DNA of 64,000 nt from Alcanivorax sp. (GCA_022565695.1 JAIUME010000009.1:89174-153173); one strand, 5' to 3'; positions 1 to 8,243 are shown, counted from the stretch's first letter. Notes: generated by a model from the letters alone, not told the origin. A program made the numbers and translations.

Positions 1-140
1 CGGATTGGTGCCCCCGGGGGCCCGGACTTTGCATCTACTACCCCGGCCACCGGCATGTGCCGGCGCCATTGCGCGCATTTCTGGATGTGCTCAAGGACGT
101 TGACGTCTCCATCCCCCGCCAGACCCCGGTTCTCATGTAA
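1..140 (+). CDS. LysR-family regulator, C-terminal end (partial)
   Basis: Reading frame 3 (codons from base 3) is open from the window edge to a TAA at 138-140. It encodes about 45 residues including YYPGHRHVPAPLRAFLDVLKD-like sequence (the stretch H-V-P-A-P-L-R-A-F-L-D). This arrangement is typical of the last helix of the LysR substrate-binding domain, where a conserved tyrosine, a P-x-R/H and an A-L-R-A-F-I/L-D motif precede the C terminus. The DNA-binding N terminus lies outside the window, so target genes cannot be inferred. The assignment rests on this short tail only. Confidence 0.7.
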   Translation, partial: DWCPRGPGLCIYYPGHRHVPAPLRAFLDVLKDVDVSIPRQTPVLM

Positions 141-280
141 TCTCGGGGCACCCGTCAGGGTCATCTTCTCCAATCAGAGCCAGTTCTCCGTTCGCAATCC
201 ACCAACCCGTTCGAACTCTCACAGGTTATTGGTCACCTATATCAGGCCTTCGCTGTGAGCATGGGCAGCGAGGTTCCAAC

Positions 281-297
281 AGCACCGACCATGTGCT
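281..297. promoter_or_regulatory. Possible operator of the first toxin-antitoxin module
   Basis: AGCAC (281-285) and GTGCT (293-297) form an inverted repeat with a 7-base centre, 32 bases before the antitoxin start. RelB-type antitoxins usually bind such palindromes to repress their own operon. The repeat is short, so this is only suggestive. The rest of 141-328 shows no gene. Confidence 0.3.
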
Positions 298-328
298 AAC
301 GTTTGTACTGACAACCTGGGAGTCAACC

Positions 329-607
329 ATGGATACCCGAATCCAGTTTCGCATTGACGAAGAAACCAAGCGTCTCGCCCAGATGATGGCCGAGAGCCAG
401 GGGCGTACCCTGAGCGACGCCTGCAGGGAGCTGGCCGAGCAACTCGCGGAACAACAACGCCAGGCGACCGCCCATAACGCCTGGCTTACTGAACAGGTCA
501 ATCAGGCTTTTGCAAAGCGCGATACCGGCAAGGCGGTCTTCGTGACGCATGAAGAAGCCAGCAAGCGCATGGACGAACGCAAAGCCAGAATACGCAACGG
601 TGGGTAA
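329..607 (+). CDS. RelB/DinJ-type antitoxin
   Basis: A 92-residue protein beginning MDTRIQFRIDEETKRLAQ, the ribbon-helix-helix start typical of RelB/DinJ antitoxins, followed by a charged helical region rich in E, Q and R that would wrap the toxin. The start at 329 is preferred over an in-frame codon at 293 because the family begins at this MDTRI sequence. The gene ends at 607 and the toxin gene starts at 611, a spacing that implies translational coupling. The antitoxin should neutralise the partner and repress the operon. Family assignment is from sequence pattern; the partner's identity supports it. Confidence 0.8.
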   Translation: MDTRIQFRIDEETKRLAQMMAESQGRTLSDACRELAEQLAEQQRQATAHNAWLTEQVNQAFAKRDTGKAVFVTHEEASKRMDERKARIRNGG

Positions 608-610
608 TGC

Positions 611-886
611 ATGATCTACTGGGAAGAGGAAGCCCTGAACGACCGCGAAAGGATCTTCGCATTTCTCCACCAACACAATCCGTTGGTCGCCGATCAAACC
701 GACAGGGTTATCGTGGAAAAAGTGGAGAACTTGCTCGACCAGCCATTGATCGGCGTGCAACGCGCCGGCATTCCGGGCCGGTTACTGATCATCCCTGACG
801 TTGCCATGATCGTCTCTTATTATGTCGAGGATCAGGCTGTCAGGGTGATGCGGGTACTTCATCAGAAACAGACGTTTCCTGACTGA
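611..886 (+). CDS. RelE/ParE-superfamily toxin
   Basis: A 91-residue protein (MIYWEEEALNDRERIF...). It has the layout of ParE/RelE toxins: an N-terminal E/D-R-x-x-I helix, a central basic segment (RAGIPGRLLIIPDVAMIV), the Y-Y-V strand and a terminal V-M-R-V-L-H-Q-K-Q segment resembling the I-x-R-V-L-H-x-R-Q end of the family. The start is 3 bases after the antitoxin stop. Whether it is a ribosome-dependent RNase (RelE) or a gyrase poison (ParE) cannot be told from the sequence; the R-V-L-H-x-x-Q ending is common in the ParE/YoeB-like group. Confidence 0.78.
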   Translation: MIYWEEEALNDRERIFAFLHQHNPLVADQTDRVIVEKVENLLDQPLIGVQRAGIPGRLLIIPDVAMIVSYYVEDQAVRVMRVLHQKQTFPD

Positions 887-910
887 GGCTGTGGCATCCC
901 GCGCCGCTAG

Positions 911-1165
911 TCCGCCGCTCCGGGCAGCGGCAAGACCTACCTGAAGAAACGCCTCGCGGCGCGGCAGCATGGCATTCGTTACCGCTGGGTGCTGTTCAAG
1001 GAGACCCCCCGGCAGCTTGAGTACCTGGGAAAACTCTTTTCGGCGCCTGACACACCCGACATCGTCGGCGCCTGTCATGCCCTCAGCGCACTGCCAAAGG
1101 TGTTCAATGATCCGGCGGCGTTGCGCGCACCGGGAAAGACCGTATTTATGAACGCACAGGCCTGA
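911..1165 (+). pseudogene. Decayed coding fragment with P-loop-like start
   Basis: An open frame of 84 codons begins straight after an in-frame TAG (908-910) and ends at TGA 1163-1165. It has no credible start codon or ribosome site. It begins APGSGKTYLKKRL, which resembles a nucleotide-binding P-loop (G-S-G-K-T), and ends in PGKTVFMNAQA. Composition is coding-like, so this is probably the remnant of a longer gene whose 5' part was lost. I do not recognise the family. Confidence 0.4.
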
Positions 1166-1182
1166 CCTGTCGGCCTCAGTGA

Positions 1183-1368
1183 ATCCCGGGCATTCCCAAG
1201 AACCCCGGCAGCGACTTGATGCGCTTGATCCAGGCCCGACGGGAATCCGAACGCGGCATCCTGCTGTCCGTGCAGTTCATGTTCCCACACGGCGATTTGA
1301 CAGGAAAACTCCCCGTGAGTGCGTTGCATTCACCTCAACGCGATAACCGCCTAAGAACAGGGATGTGA
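1183..1368 (+). pseudogene. Second decayed coding fragment
   Basis: A coding-like open stretch from after an in-frame TGA (1180-1182) to TGA 1366-1368, in a different frame from the fragment just upstream. It includes LMRLIQARRESERG and LLSVQFMFPHGDL. There is an internal ATG at 1219 but no clear ribosome site. It may belong to the same dead gene as 911-1165, separated by a frameshift. No family recognised; 1369-1397 holds nothing that I can identify. Confidence 0.3.
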
Positions 1369-1397
1369 ACCATGAAAGCGCCTTCTGCAAAGACCTC

Positions 1398-2651
1398 TCA
1401 TAAAGACGAACGGGCGAAAGACGAATGGAATCCATCAAGGTCACCCGCCGGGCCAAAGAACTCCAGATTGATCGCCGTCGCGTCCACGCCCCGTGCCAGC
1501 AACAGTCGCCGGGCATGGGCCAGCATCGGCGTCGGACCACACAGGTAAAACTCGCTCTCGCGCTGGCCGATCAGTTGATCCAGCAGGCTGTCATCCAACA
1601 GGCCTTCGCTGTCATGATGGCTGCGCGCCCGATCCGTGTCCGTCGCCTCACTCAGGCGCACGTGGGTGGTCAGCTGTGGATAGTCCGCGCGCAGCGAGGT
1701 CAGCTCATCGGCAAAGGCGCGGACCGCGCCGTTGAGTGCGCACTGAATGAAGACGACTGCCCTGCCCGGCTGTTCTTGCAGGGCGGCATACAACATTGAC
1801 AGCAACGGAGTGATGCCGACCCCGCCCGCGATAAACACCAGTGGCCGCATATCGGCTGGCGCAGGCTTCAGGAAGAACTCACCGCAGGGTGGCGCCAGCT
1901 CAATGACGTCACCCTCGCCCAGGCTGTCGTGCAGCCAGTTCGACACCACGCCGCCGGGGACACCCGCCGCCATGGCCTGCTCGCGCTTGACGCTGATGCG
2001 GTAGCGCTCGGCGCCCGGGCGGTTGGACAGGCTGTAGTTTCTCATCACCGGTTCGCCGCCTGCCGGCCGCACACGCACAGTGATGTACTGGCCCGGCTGA
2101 TGCGCAGCCAGGGGCTTGCCGTCCTCCGGTGCCAGATACAGTGAAACGATGCTGTCGCTGGCGCCTTCCCGCTGCGTCACGACAAAGCGCCGAAAGCCGG
2201 TCCAGCCGAAGGTGGTGTGCTGTTGCGCGTAAATCTCTGCTTCGCGGTGGATAAAGATGTCCGCCAGCACGCCGTAGGCGGCTGCCCAGGCCTCGATGAT
2301 GGCGGGCGTCGCCGCATCGCCCAGCACCTCCTTGATGGACGCCAGCAGGTTCTCGCCCACGATCGGATAGTGCGCCGCCTGGATGCCCAGGGAGGCATGC
2401 TTCTGGGCGATCAGCTCCACCGCTGCGGTCAGGGCTTCGGGGGTCTCGATATGCTGAGCATAAGCGCAGATGGCGGCGGCCAGCGCGCGCTGCTGGGTCC
2501 CGGCGTGCTGATGCGCGGGGTTGAAAAACCGCTGCACCTCGGGGTTCTCTCTGAACATGCGCGTGTAGAAATGGCGTGTGAGAGTTTCGCCATGTTCCTG
2601 GAGGACCGGGACTGTCTGCTTGATGACGTCGAGTTGGCTGGCTGTGAGCAT
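1398..2651 (-). CDS. hmp: Flavohemoglobin, nitric oxide dioxygenase
   Basis: A 417-residue protein that oxidises nitric oxide to nitrate using O2 and NADH in the cytoplasm. The globin domain spans about 1-140, with the proximal haem ligand His85 in IAQKHASLG, exactly the position in E. coli Hmp. A ferredoxin-reductase-type FAD domain follows (RNYSLSN at about 205-212 binds the flavin), then the NAD domain with GGVGITPLLSM and the terminal FGP motif. Length matches the family. The start at 2651 leaves 94 bases to the divergent nsrR gene, with two NsrR-like operators between, so NO-dependent derepression is expected. Confidence 0.96.
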   Translation of the reverse strand: MLTASQLDVIKQTVPVLQEHGETLTRHFYTRMFRENPEVQRFFNPAHQHAGTQQRALAAAICAYAQHIETPEALTAAVELIAQKHASLGIQAAHYPIVGENLLASIKEVLGDAATPAIIEAWAAAYGVLADIFIHREAEIYAQQHTTFGWTGFRRFVVTQREGASDSIVSLYLAPEDGKPLAAHQPGQYITVRVRPAGGEPVMRNYSLSNRPGAERYRISVKREQAMAAGVPGGVVSNWLHDSLGEGDVIELAPPCGEFFLKPAPADMRPLVFIAGGVGITPLLSMLYAALQEQPGRAVVFIQCALNGAVRAFADELTSLRADYPQLTTHVRLSEATDTDRARSHHDSEGLLDDSLLDQLIGQRESEFYLCGPTPMLAHARRLLLARGVDATAINLEFFGPAGDLDGFHSSFARSSL

Positions 2652-2683
2652 GGAGGCTTCCTTGGGTCAGCGTGGCTTTAAAT

Positions 2684-2726
2684 AGGCATTTTACATACCT
2701 GTTTTAAAGCGGCATATTAGATACCT
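2684..2726. promoter_or_regulatory. Tandem NsrR-like operator sites
   Basis: Two related imperfect palindromes lie between hmp and nsrR: AGGCATTTTACATACCT (2684-2700) and GGCATATTAGATACCT (2711-2726). Both follow the pattern GGCAT-N5-ATACC, and their starts are 26 bases apart. The pattern resembles the A/T-rich GCAT...ATGC-like dyads bound by NsrR. Position directly upstream of both divergent starts fits repression of hmp and autoregulation of nsrR. Binding is inferred, not shown. Confidence 0.6.
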
Positions 2727-2745
2727 CTTTTTGCCGGGTCAAGCC

Positions 2746-3186
2746 ATGCAGCTCTCGACACACACCGACTACGCGTTGCGCAGCTTGATTTATCTTGCCC
2801 TGCAGCCCACTCAGACGCCCGTCACCGTGCAGGACATCGCTCGCCATTACGGCATCTCTGCCCATCATGTGGCCAAGGTGGCGCAGACGCTGTCCCAGCA
2901 CGGCTACGTGCAGAGCTTGCGCGGGCGCGGCGGCGGTCTGGTGCTGGCGCAGGCGCCAAAAGATATCCGGGTGGGCACGCTGGTGCGGGAAACTGAAAAT
3001 CTGAAGCTGCTCGAATGCTTCGGCCCGGATTCGACCTGCCCGATCGACCCGGCCTGTCGTCTCAAGCAGGCGCTCAAGCAGGCGCATGGGGCCTTCATGG
3101 CGGTGCTGGATAACTATACGCTGGCAGATATGGTGGCTAATGACAGGGAATTGCGGGAACTGTTGTTCAGCGGGCCCGGCAACTGA
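2746..3186 (+). CDS. nsrR: NsrR, nitric-oxide-sensing Rrf2 repressor
   Basis: A 146-residue Rrf2-family regulator starting MQLSTHTDYALRSLIYLA, the characteristic N terminus of NsrR. A winged helix with the recognition helix ISAHHVAKVAQTL is followed by the RGRGGGLVLA wing. Three cysteines at 91, 98 and 104 (C-x6-C-x5-C) are placed as the Fe-S ligands of NsrR. Nitrosylation of the cluster is known to release the repressor from DNA. The start at 2746 matches the family; a TTG at 2731 is in frame but would add residues the family lacks. Divergent from hmp, its standard target. Confidence 0.93.
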   Translation: MQLSTHTDYALRSLIYLALQPTQTPVTVQDIARHYGISAHHVAKVAQTLSQHGYVQSLRGRGGGLVLAQAPKDIRVGTLVRETENLKLLECFGPDSTCPIDPACRLKQALKQAHGAFMAVLDNYTLADMVANDRELRELLFSGPGN

Positions 3187-3471
3187 GACGCGATGCGCTC
3201 TACAACAGCCGGGTTGCTTTAATATTCTGATGGGCTATGGTTAGCCAAACGAGAACATCAGAAAGCGCTTCAGGAAAGCACCATGCCATCCCTTACCACC
3301 GTTTTTTACCCCCGCATCTTTCCGGTTTAAGCCGGACGGCTCACCCCGTCCGGCCACCCCGTCTTACCTCATATTCTTTATCTGGCTTTTACTATAACGC
3401 ACTCAGATTGTGTGCGCTGTCATTAGCGTACGCGTCTGCCCCGGAAATCATTGACCGGGGATGTTGGAGAC
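3187..3471. other. Intergenic stretch without recognisable gene
   Basis: These 285 bases after nsrR contain no convincing gene. An open frame beginning at 3237 has a low-complexity, H/P/S-rich translation and overlaps the next gene start in another frame, so it looks fortuitous. The region before 3471 is less GC-rich than the coding regions and probably holds the promoter of the following gene. No clear terminator or dyad was seen. Confidence 0.4.
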
Positions 3472-3759
3472 ATGGAATTGCGTAATTTAATGGAGGGTCT
3501 ACTGCACCCGCATCCACGCGCCGCATTGCACAGCCGCCTGGAGATACTCGAACTCGAATCCCGCGAGGTGACCTCTCTTACGCTGGTGAGGCCAGAGGAT
3601 TCAGAGCCCGACAATGGCCTTGTATCCATATTATCACCTCTGGGGCAGGCCTTGACGGGACGACGCAGGGGGCAGGTTACCGAAGCTGAGTTTCTTGGGT
3701 ATCGACTGCCACTGGCCATCTTGAACGTCATACCACTGGATCAGGATGCCACGCCTTGA
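3472..3759 (+). CDS. GreA/GreB C-terminal-domain protein (Rnk-like)
   Basis: A 95-residue protein starting MELRNLMEGLL. From about residue 35 it reads VTSLTLVRPEDSEPDNGLVSILSPLGQALTGRRRGQ (only pieces cited: TLVRPEDSEP, SILSPLGQALTGRRRGQ), the FKBP-like C-terminal domain of GreA/GreB and of Rnk. It lacks the N-terminal coiled coil that reaches the RNA polymerase active site, so it is more like Rnk, but it is shorter than the roughly 135 residues of Rnk. It would be expected to bind RNA polymerase; the actual role is unknown. A GGAGA lies just before the ATG with very short spacing. The gene is free-standing. Confidence 0.75.
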   Translation: MELRNLMEGLLHPHPRAALHSRLEILELESREVTSLTLVRPEDSEPDNGLVSILSPLGQALTGRRRGQVTEAEFLGYRLPLAILNVIPLDQDATP

Positions 3760-3873
3760 AGCACTGAAGCCGCCGCCAGGAAGCACTTCATGGCAGTCCG
3801 CCGGAACCGGCTAGTCTGCAAAAAGCGGCGTGCAGAATAAGTCCGGCTCTGCAGTTATTTCAAGGTGAGTAAA

Positions 3874-3954
3874 ATGAGCAAGGAAAAACCGAGAAAGGAA
3901 GCAAAAAGGACATTGAAGGAAAAGCGCAGGGACCGTAAGGCGAAGCGCGAATAG
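3874..3954 (+). CDS. Small highly basic 26-residue protein
   Basis: A short gene preceded by a good ribosome site (AAGGTGAG at 3862-3869) 4-5 bases before ATG. It encodes MSKEKPRKEAKRTLKEKRRDRKAKRE, cited here only in part (MSKEKPRKEAK... ending RRDRKAKRE). Almost half the residues are K or R, so it may bind nucleic acid or the ribosome. The gene stands alone between the GreA-like gene and the lipoprotein operon. The ribosome site and stop argue that it is real; the function is unknown. Confidence 0.5.
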   Translation: MSKEKPRKEAKRTLKEKRRDRKAKRE

Positions 3955-4035
3955 CAAGCAATAATGGGCTGCGAAAATCAGATGGGCAGAACCCTGCCCA
4001 CAATCGCTATTGGGTAACTTCAACGAAGCATGCCG

Positions 4036-4061
4036 GAGCGGGCGGGCCTACCGGCCCGCTC
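4036..4061 (-). terminator. Hairpin downstream of the lipoprotein operon
   Basis: GAGCGGGC (4036-4043) pairs with GCCCGCTC (4054-4061) around a 10-base loop, 20 bases beyond the stop of the minus-strand lipoprotein gene. No U-tract follows on the minus strand, so it would be a weak or factor-assisted terminator. A second small hairpin, GGGCAG/CTGCCC, lies at 3983-3998. Confidence 0.35.
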
Positions 4062-4080
4062 GCCTGAAGCGTTTGTTCGC

Positions 4081-6228
4081 TCAATCATTGCAAGGCAGCA
4101 GTGGCTCGGCATCAAACTGTTCCTGCATGCCAGCGCTGAGCGCCTGCGAGATGTGCTGCCCGGCGAGGACCAGTTCGTCCTGCCAGTTAACGCGGATCAA
4201 CTCCTCCAGCGTCTCCACAGCCCAGTCGAACGACATGCCTGCCTGCTGCGCCACATCTTCCGCGAACGCTTCCACATCCCAGGCGCCCCAATGGCCGAAG
4301 TCCAGTGACAAGTCCAGCCGCACGGCGGGTCTCGCCCCGGCGGTACAGTCGGCGCCGTCGGCGGTCAGGCGGCTGCGCATTCTCACGGTAGTGGCTTGCG
4401 ACGACAGCGGTGACATGCCGGATTCACAGTAGGCCTGGCCGCCGCTGGTGCGGCAGAGTTCCCACACCACCATGGCAGTCAGTCCGTCGTGCAGGTCGCC
4501 CAGGGTGTCCATGCCCGTCACCATGCCCTGGGTCATGAACGGCATGCTTGAGCGCGTCATCTGCATCTGTTCAAGCCCGTGCAGGGAGACGATATTGAGC
4601 TTCACCGTGTGAGAGGGTTGCGGCCAGGCGCAGGATTCGTAGCAAGTGTGCACGTCTTCCTCACAGGGATGCGCGCAAGACACGCCAGGGGTCAGCAGGT
4701 TTTGTGTCTCGCAATCCAGCACCAGGGCATCACAGTAACCCTTGGCCAGCGAACACCCGTCTTCACATTCCTGGCGCGTCTCGTTGCTGGATTCGCTATA
4801 CACCGCATAGAACTGGTCGCAGGGGTCGATATGCGCCATCTGCGACGAGGCCGGTGCGCACACAGGAGGCGGGAAGCTCTCGAAATACAGGCCGGTATCC
4901 GGGTCTGCCAACTGGCCAAACGCCTCCACCATGGCTGCCGTCACCGCCCCCTCAATGTCGTCCACCCCGTAGCCGGAAAAGGCCGTCTGCGGCATCGGCC
5001 ACAGTGCGTCGGCGTCCGGCGGCGTGGCGGTCAGTTCCGCCACATGCAGCGTCAGGCCTGATACCTTGCTGTCGGTGGTGCGGGCCTCGACCCCGATCAC
5101 CACATAGGGCCAGTTGCCGTTGAGCTGGTTGAACGGGTCCGGGTTGAAGGTGCCGTCTTTCTTGCCATGGTGCACGACGTGGTTTTTCGATGTGTTGATC
5201 AGAAAATCCGGTGCCAGCACATCGACCTCTGTCGCCAGTTCACCCCAGGCGAGGCCCAGGCCGACCACATCATTGCTGCTCACTTTCATCTGTACCCCGG
5301 CAGCCACACGGTGCGAGCTGGCGGTGTTGAGTGACACGGATCGCGTCACGGAGCCGCAGTCCTGCGGCGACTCGACAATGCGGGTCTGCTGGACATCCCG
5401 CAGGTCCACAAAGCGCGCGCGCAAACAGCGCAACTTGCCATTGCCGACCCGGGCCGCCAGGCTCTCCAGCACCCAGTAGCCGGTGGTGTCGCCGCTGCTG
5501 TAACCCGGCGCCAGCACCCGCTCCTGGTAGCCTGCGTTCTTCACCTGAATGGTTGTGGGGTGTCGCCACATCAGGGGGGCATCCAGTTGTACCGTATCGG
5601 ATGCAGCACTGTGGCTTTCCACAGAAACACCGTGGCTTTCGACCGACAGCGCACCGGACATGGCCCGCGCTGTCGGCATCACCGCTTCCTGCCAGGCCAG
5701 GCCGTTACGCAGGGCAAACAGCAAACCCACCTGATCGCCCCAGACCAGACCGTTGACGTCGATATAGCTCACCCCCGGTGGCAGCGGCGCGCCCTCGACA
5801 TCCGGCACCTGGACACCTGGCAGAGCATCGCTTTCCTCCAGCTCCCGCACCAGCTGCTGCCCGGTCACCAGTTGTCGCAGCCGCTGGGCGCGCATCGCAT
5901 CGATGACCACGGGCACGGTCAGCTTCAGGTCGTAACACACCAGGGTCAGGTCGTCCTGATCGATCCCCGCCGGGCAGTGAATACGTTGCGAGCGCACGGT
6001 CGCGGGCAACAGCGCCCGGCCGAGGCGGTCGAGCACTTCGTCCTCGATATCCCGCAGCAGGTCGGGGTCGTCCTGGGTCAGCCCCACCGTCACCACCAGA
6101 CCAGCGCGCGTCTCCATTTCCGGGGTCGGATCATCGGCCCCCTCGCGTGTTCCGGAACTGCCACCGCAGGCAGACAGAAGTGTGGCCATGCAGGCCAGAA
6201 AAAGCACAATACGTTGCGCGTATTTCAT
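4081..6228 (-). CDS. Large lipoprotein, second gene of paralogous pair
   Basis: A 715-residue protein with a lipoprotein signal ending LLSAC (lipid-anchor Cys21), then an acidic linker. It is clearly a paralogue of the gene immediately upstream (6243-8243). Shared blocks include QERVLAPGY, a K-V-S-S-N-D-x-x-G-L-G-L-A-W-G motif, WPYVVIGVEARTT and KVSGLTLH. A Cys-rich stretch follows (EECEDGCS-like, SCAHPCEEDVHTCYESC) at about 490-540, absent from the upstream paralogue in this form and likely disulphide-bonded. The start at 6228 has AGGGGG six bases upstream; an in-frame GTG at 6246 overlaps the upstream stop as GTGA and is an alternative. I recognise no named family. Likely exported and membrane-anchored; role unknown. 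Confidence 0.8.
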   Translation of the reverse strand: MKYAQRIVLFLACMATLLSACGGSSGTREGADDPTPEMETRAGLVVTVGLTQDDPDLLRDIEDEVLDRLGRALLPATVRSQRIHCPAGIDQDDLTLVCYDLKLTVPVVIDAMRAQRLRQLVTGQQLVRELEESDALPGVQVPDVEGAPLPPGVSYIDVNGLVWGDQVGLLFALRNGLAWQEAVMPTARAMSGALSVESHGVSVESHSAASDTVQLDAPLMWRHPTTIQVKNAGYQERVLAPGYSSGDTTGYWVLESLAARVGNGKLRCLRARFVDLRDVQQTRIVESPQDCGSVTRSVSLNTASSHRVAAGVQMKVSSNDVVGLGLAWGELATEVDVLAPDFLINTSKNHVVHHGKKDGTFNPDPFNQLNGNWPYVVIGVEARTTDSKVSGLTLHVAELTATPPDADALWPMPQTAFSGYGVDDIEGAVTAAMVEAFGQLADPDTGLYFESFPPPVCAPASSQMAHIDPCDQFYAVYSESSNETRQECEDGCSLAKGYCDALVLDCETQNLLTPGVSCAHPCEEDVHTCYESCAWPQPSHTVKLNIVSLHGLEQMQMTRSSMPFMTQGMVTGMDTLGDLHDGLTAMVVWELCRTSGGQAYCESGMSPLSSQATTVRMRSRLTADGADCTAGARPAVRLDLSLDFGHWGAWDVEAFAEDVAQQAGMSFDWAVETLEELIRVNWQDELVLAGQHISQALSAGMQEQFDAEPLLPCND

Positions 6229-6242
6229 CGTCGTCCCCCTGC

Positions 6243-8243
6243 TCACTCGCAGCTCAGTATCTGTATGTCGGCCAACAGGCCGTTCAGCCCGTCAGTCAGG
6301 GTATCGGTGAGATCATCGAGCACTTTTTCGTATTCCTTTTGCAGGCTCGGTATCTGGAACAGGTCTTCCAGGCTTTCCCCCAGCCAGGCCAGCGAACTGT
6401 CGATGCCGCCGAGGACATCACCGATAAACCCGTCGATGTCCCACACCCCCATATCAATCACATCAATGGCCGAGACAGTCAGATACAGCCCGCCGGACTC
6501 CCCCGGTCTGCAATCGGTGCCATCCACCTTGGCGCGCACGCGGAACTTCAGCTTGCCGGTGCGCATGGTGGTGGTGTCCGAGACGACGATGCCCGGGTCC
6601 TGCTGCAAGCGCCAATAGATATCGGAGCGCAACCCGTCCTCCACGGTGGCGGTGGTTTCGATGCTCATGTGGGCACCGCTGGAGAGATAGGGAATCGCGG
6701 AGTCGGAGAAATCCGTACCGGCCAGGCCCCTGACATTGCGGACATCCACTTCCGCCGAGCCGGTAACGTTGAGGGTCATGCTGTCATAGCATTTGTTGCG
6801 CTCCTTGCGGCAGGTACCCGGGTCGAAAACACCCACCGTACCCATGCACAGGCCGTACTCCGTTTCGCAGATGGCCACATCGGCCCAGCCCGCCAGAATG
6901 TTTTCGGAGTAGCTGTCCTTGGCCCCCATATTGCCGCAGAAACGGATGTGGTCGATGGTCGAGTCGCAATCCGGATACAGCGCCAGTGGCATCTCCTCGG
7001 CCAGCACCGGGTAGACCTGATTGAGCACGTCGGTCGCGGCCTGCTCAATCGTCTCGATGCTGTGGCCATACCAGAAGTCGCTCTTGTCCGGCGCGGGTGA
7101 GCTGAGATACCCCAGATGCAGCGTCAGGCCGGACACCTTGCTGTTCGTCGTGCGCGCCTCGACACCGACAATCACATACGGCCAGCCCTCATCCAGATAG
7201 AAGGCATCGGGCAACCAGGTGCCCGACGAGGTGCCGTCCTGGGCAACGTGTTTCTTGCCGTCCACATTGAGCAGAAAATCCGGAAAGTGGTCCTTGTCGT
7301 CGCGGATCCACACAGTGGGGTTGCCCCAGGCCAGACCGAGGCCCTTGATGTCGTTGCTGCTGACTTTCATGTTCATGCCCACGGCCACCCGGTCGGTGGC
7401 CAGTTGCACCTCGCGCTCCACGCTGCTGCAATCACCGGAGGTGACCACATCCATGACATTGCCGAAGTGCCCGGTGTCACCGTTGAAAGTGGCCAGATCG
7501 TGAAAGACGCCTCGCAGACACTGGAGTTCGCCTTTTGACACCCGGGCGCTGAGGCCGGTGAGCACCTTGGTGCCCACGCCGCTGCCGTCCCAGTAACCCG
7601 GGGCCAGCACACGTTGCTGGTGGCCTTCTTTCTTCGTGGTCGTGGTGATCGGGTTCTTCCAGATCAGCTCGGGCACCCGTTGCAGACCGTCGTCGTCACT
7701 GGTGCTGCTCATGGCCAGCTTCGGTGCCATCGACATCGCCAGCCACTCGTCTTCGCTGATCGCAAACATGCCGCGCAGGGCAAACAGCATGCCGAAGTGC
7801 GGCGCCAGCGTGCCCTTCTGATCCACGAAGGTCACGTCGGACAACCACTCATGCTGCGCCAGCTGCTCGGCCAGTTGCTCCGACGCCACCAGCTCCCGCA
7901 AGGTCGACAACCGGAACGCCTGGAACGGCGATGACATGGCAATGCGCAACCAGATATCAAAGCAGGTCCGGGTCCCGTCCAGCTCACTGCCACGGGGGCA
8001 GTGAGTGCGCACCACGCGGCTGCTGGCAGAAATGGCATGGTCTGCCAGCGCCTCCACCACGGCGCTGGCGGCCTGCTCGGCAAGCAGGGCGTTGTCCTCG
8101 CTCAGCCCGAGTTGAAACACCAGCCCGGCCTGGTATGGCTCAGGTGTCGTGTCGGTCTCGGCGGCCTGGTCTCGCCGGTCACTGCCACAGGCACTGGTCA
8201 GGGCCAGCACCAGCAGCACACCGGCATACTGAAGAAGTCTCAT
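6243..8243 (-). CDS. Large lipoprotein, first gene of paralogous pair
   Basis: A 666-residue protein with signal MRLLQYAGVLLVLALTSAC (lipid-anchor Cys19) and a charged linker. Ribosome site GGGGGAA lies 5 bases before the ATG. Homologous blocks with the downstream gene: LVFQLGLSEDN versus LVVTVGLTQDD near the N terminus, RVLAPGY, KVSSNDIKGLGLAWG, and WPYVIVGVEARTTNSK. The WPYV...GLTLH region is the strongest shared block. The two genes are 14 bases apart and must be co-transcribed. The start is 147 bases from a divergent response regulator, so that two-component system may control them. No named domain recognised; I do not assign a function. Confidence 0.8.
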   Translation of the reverse strand: MRLLQYAGVLLVLALTSACGSDRRDQAAETDTTPEPYQAGLVFQLGLSEDNALLAEQAASAVVEALADHAISASSRVVRTHCPRGSELDGTRTCFDIWLRIAMSSPFQAFRLSTLRELVASEQLAEQLAQHEWLSDVTFVDQKGTLAPHFGMLFALRGMFAISEDEWLAMSMAPKLAMSSTSDDDGLQRVPELIWKNPITTTTKKEGHQQRVLAPGYWDGSGVGTKVLTGLSARVSKGELQCLRGVFHDLATFNGDTGHFGNVMDVVTSGDCSSVEREVQLATDRVAVGMNMKVSSNDIKGLGLAWGNPTVWIRDDKDHFPDFLLNVDGKKHVAQDGTSSGTWLPDAFYLDEGWPYVIVGVEARTTNSKVSGLTLHLGYLSSPAPDKSDFWYGHSIETIEQAATDVLNQVYPVLAEEMPLALYPDCDSTIDHIRFCGNMGAKDSYSENILAGWADVAICETEYGLCMGTVGVFDPGTCRKERNKCYDSMTLNVTGSAEVDVRNVRGLAGTDFSDSAIPYLSSGAHMSIETTATVEDGLRSDIYWRLQQDPGIVVSDTTTMRTGKLKFRVRAKVDGTDCRPGESGGLYLTVSAIDVIDMGVWDIDGFIGDVLGGIDSSLAWLGESLEDLFQIPSLQKEYEKVLDDLTDTLTDGLNGLLADIQILSCE

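Noticed and set aside
3237..3485. An 82-codon open frame after nsrR
   Set aside because: Low-complexity P/H/S-rich translation, no ribosome site, and overlap with the start of the GreA-like gene.
5560..6618. Long plus-strand open frame opposite the lipoprotein genes
   Set aside because: It is an artefact of high GC on the opposite strand; the minus-strand genes have lipoprotein signals and paralogy.
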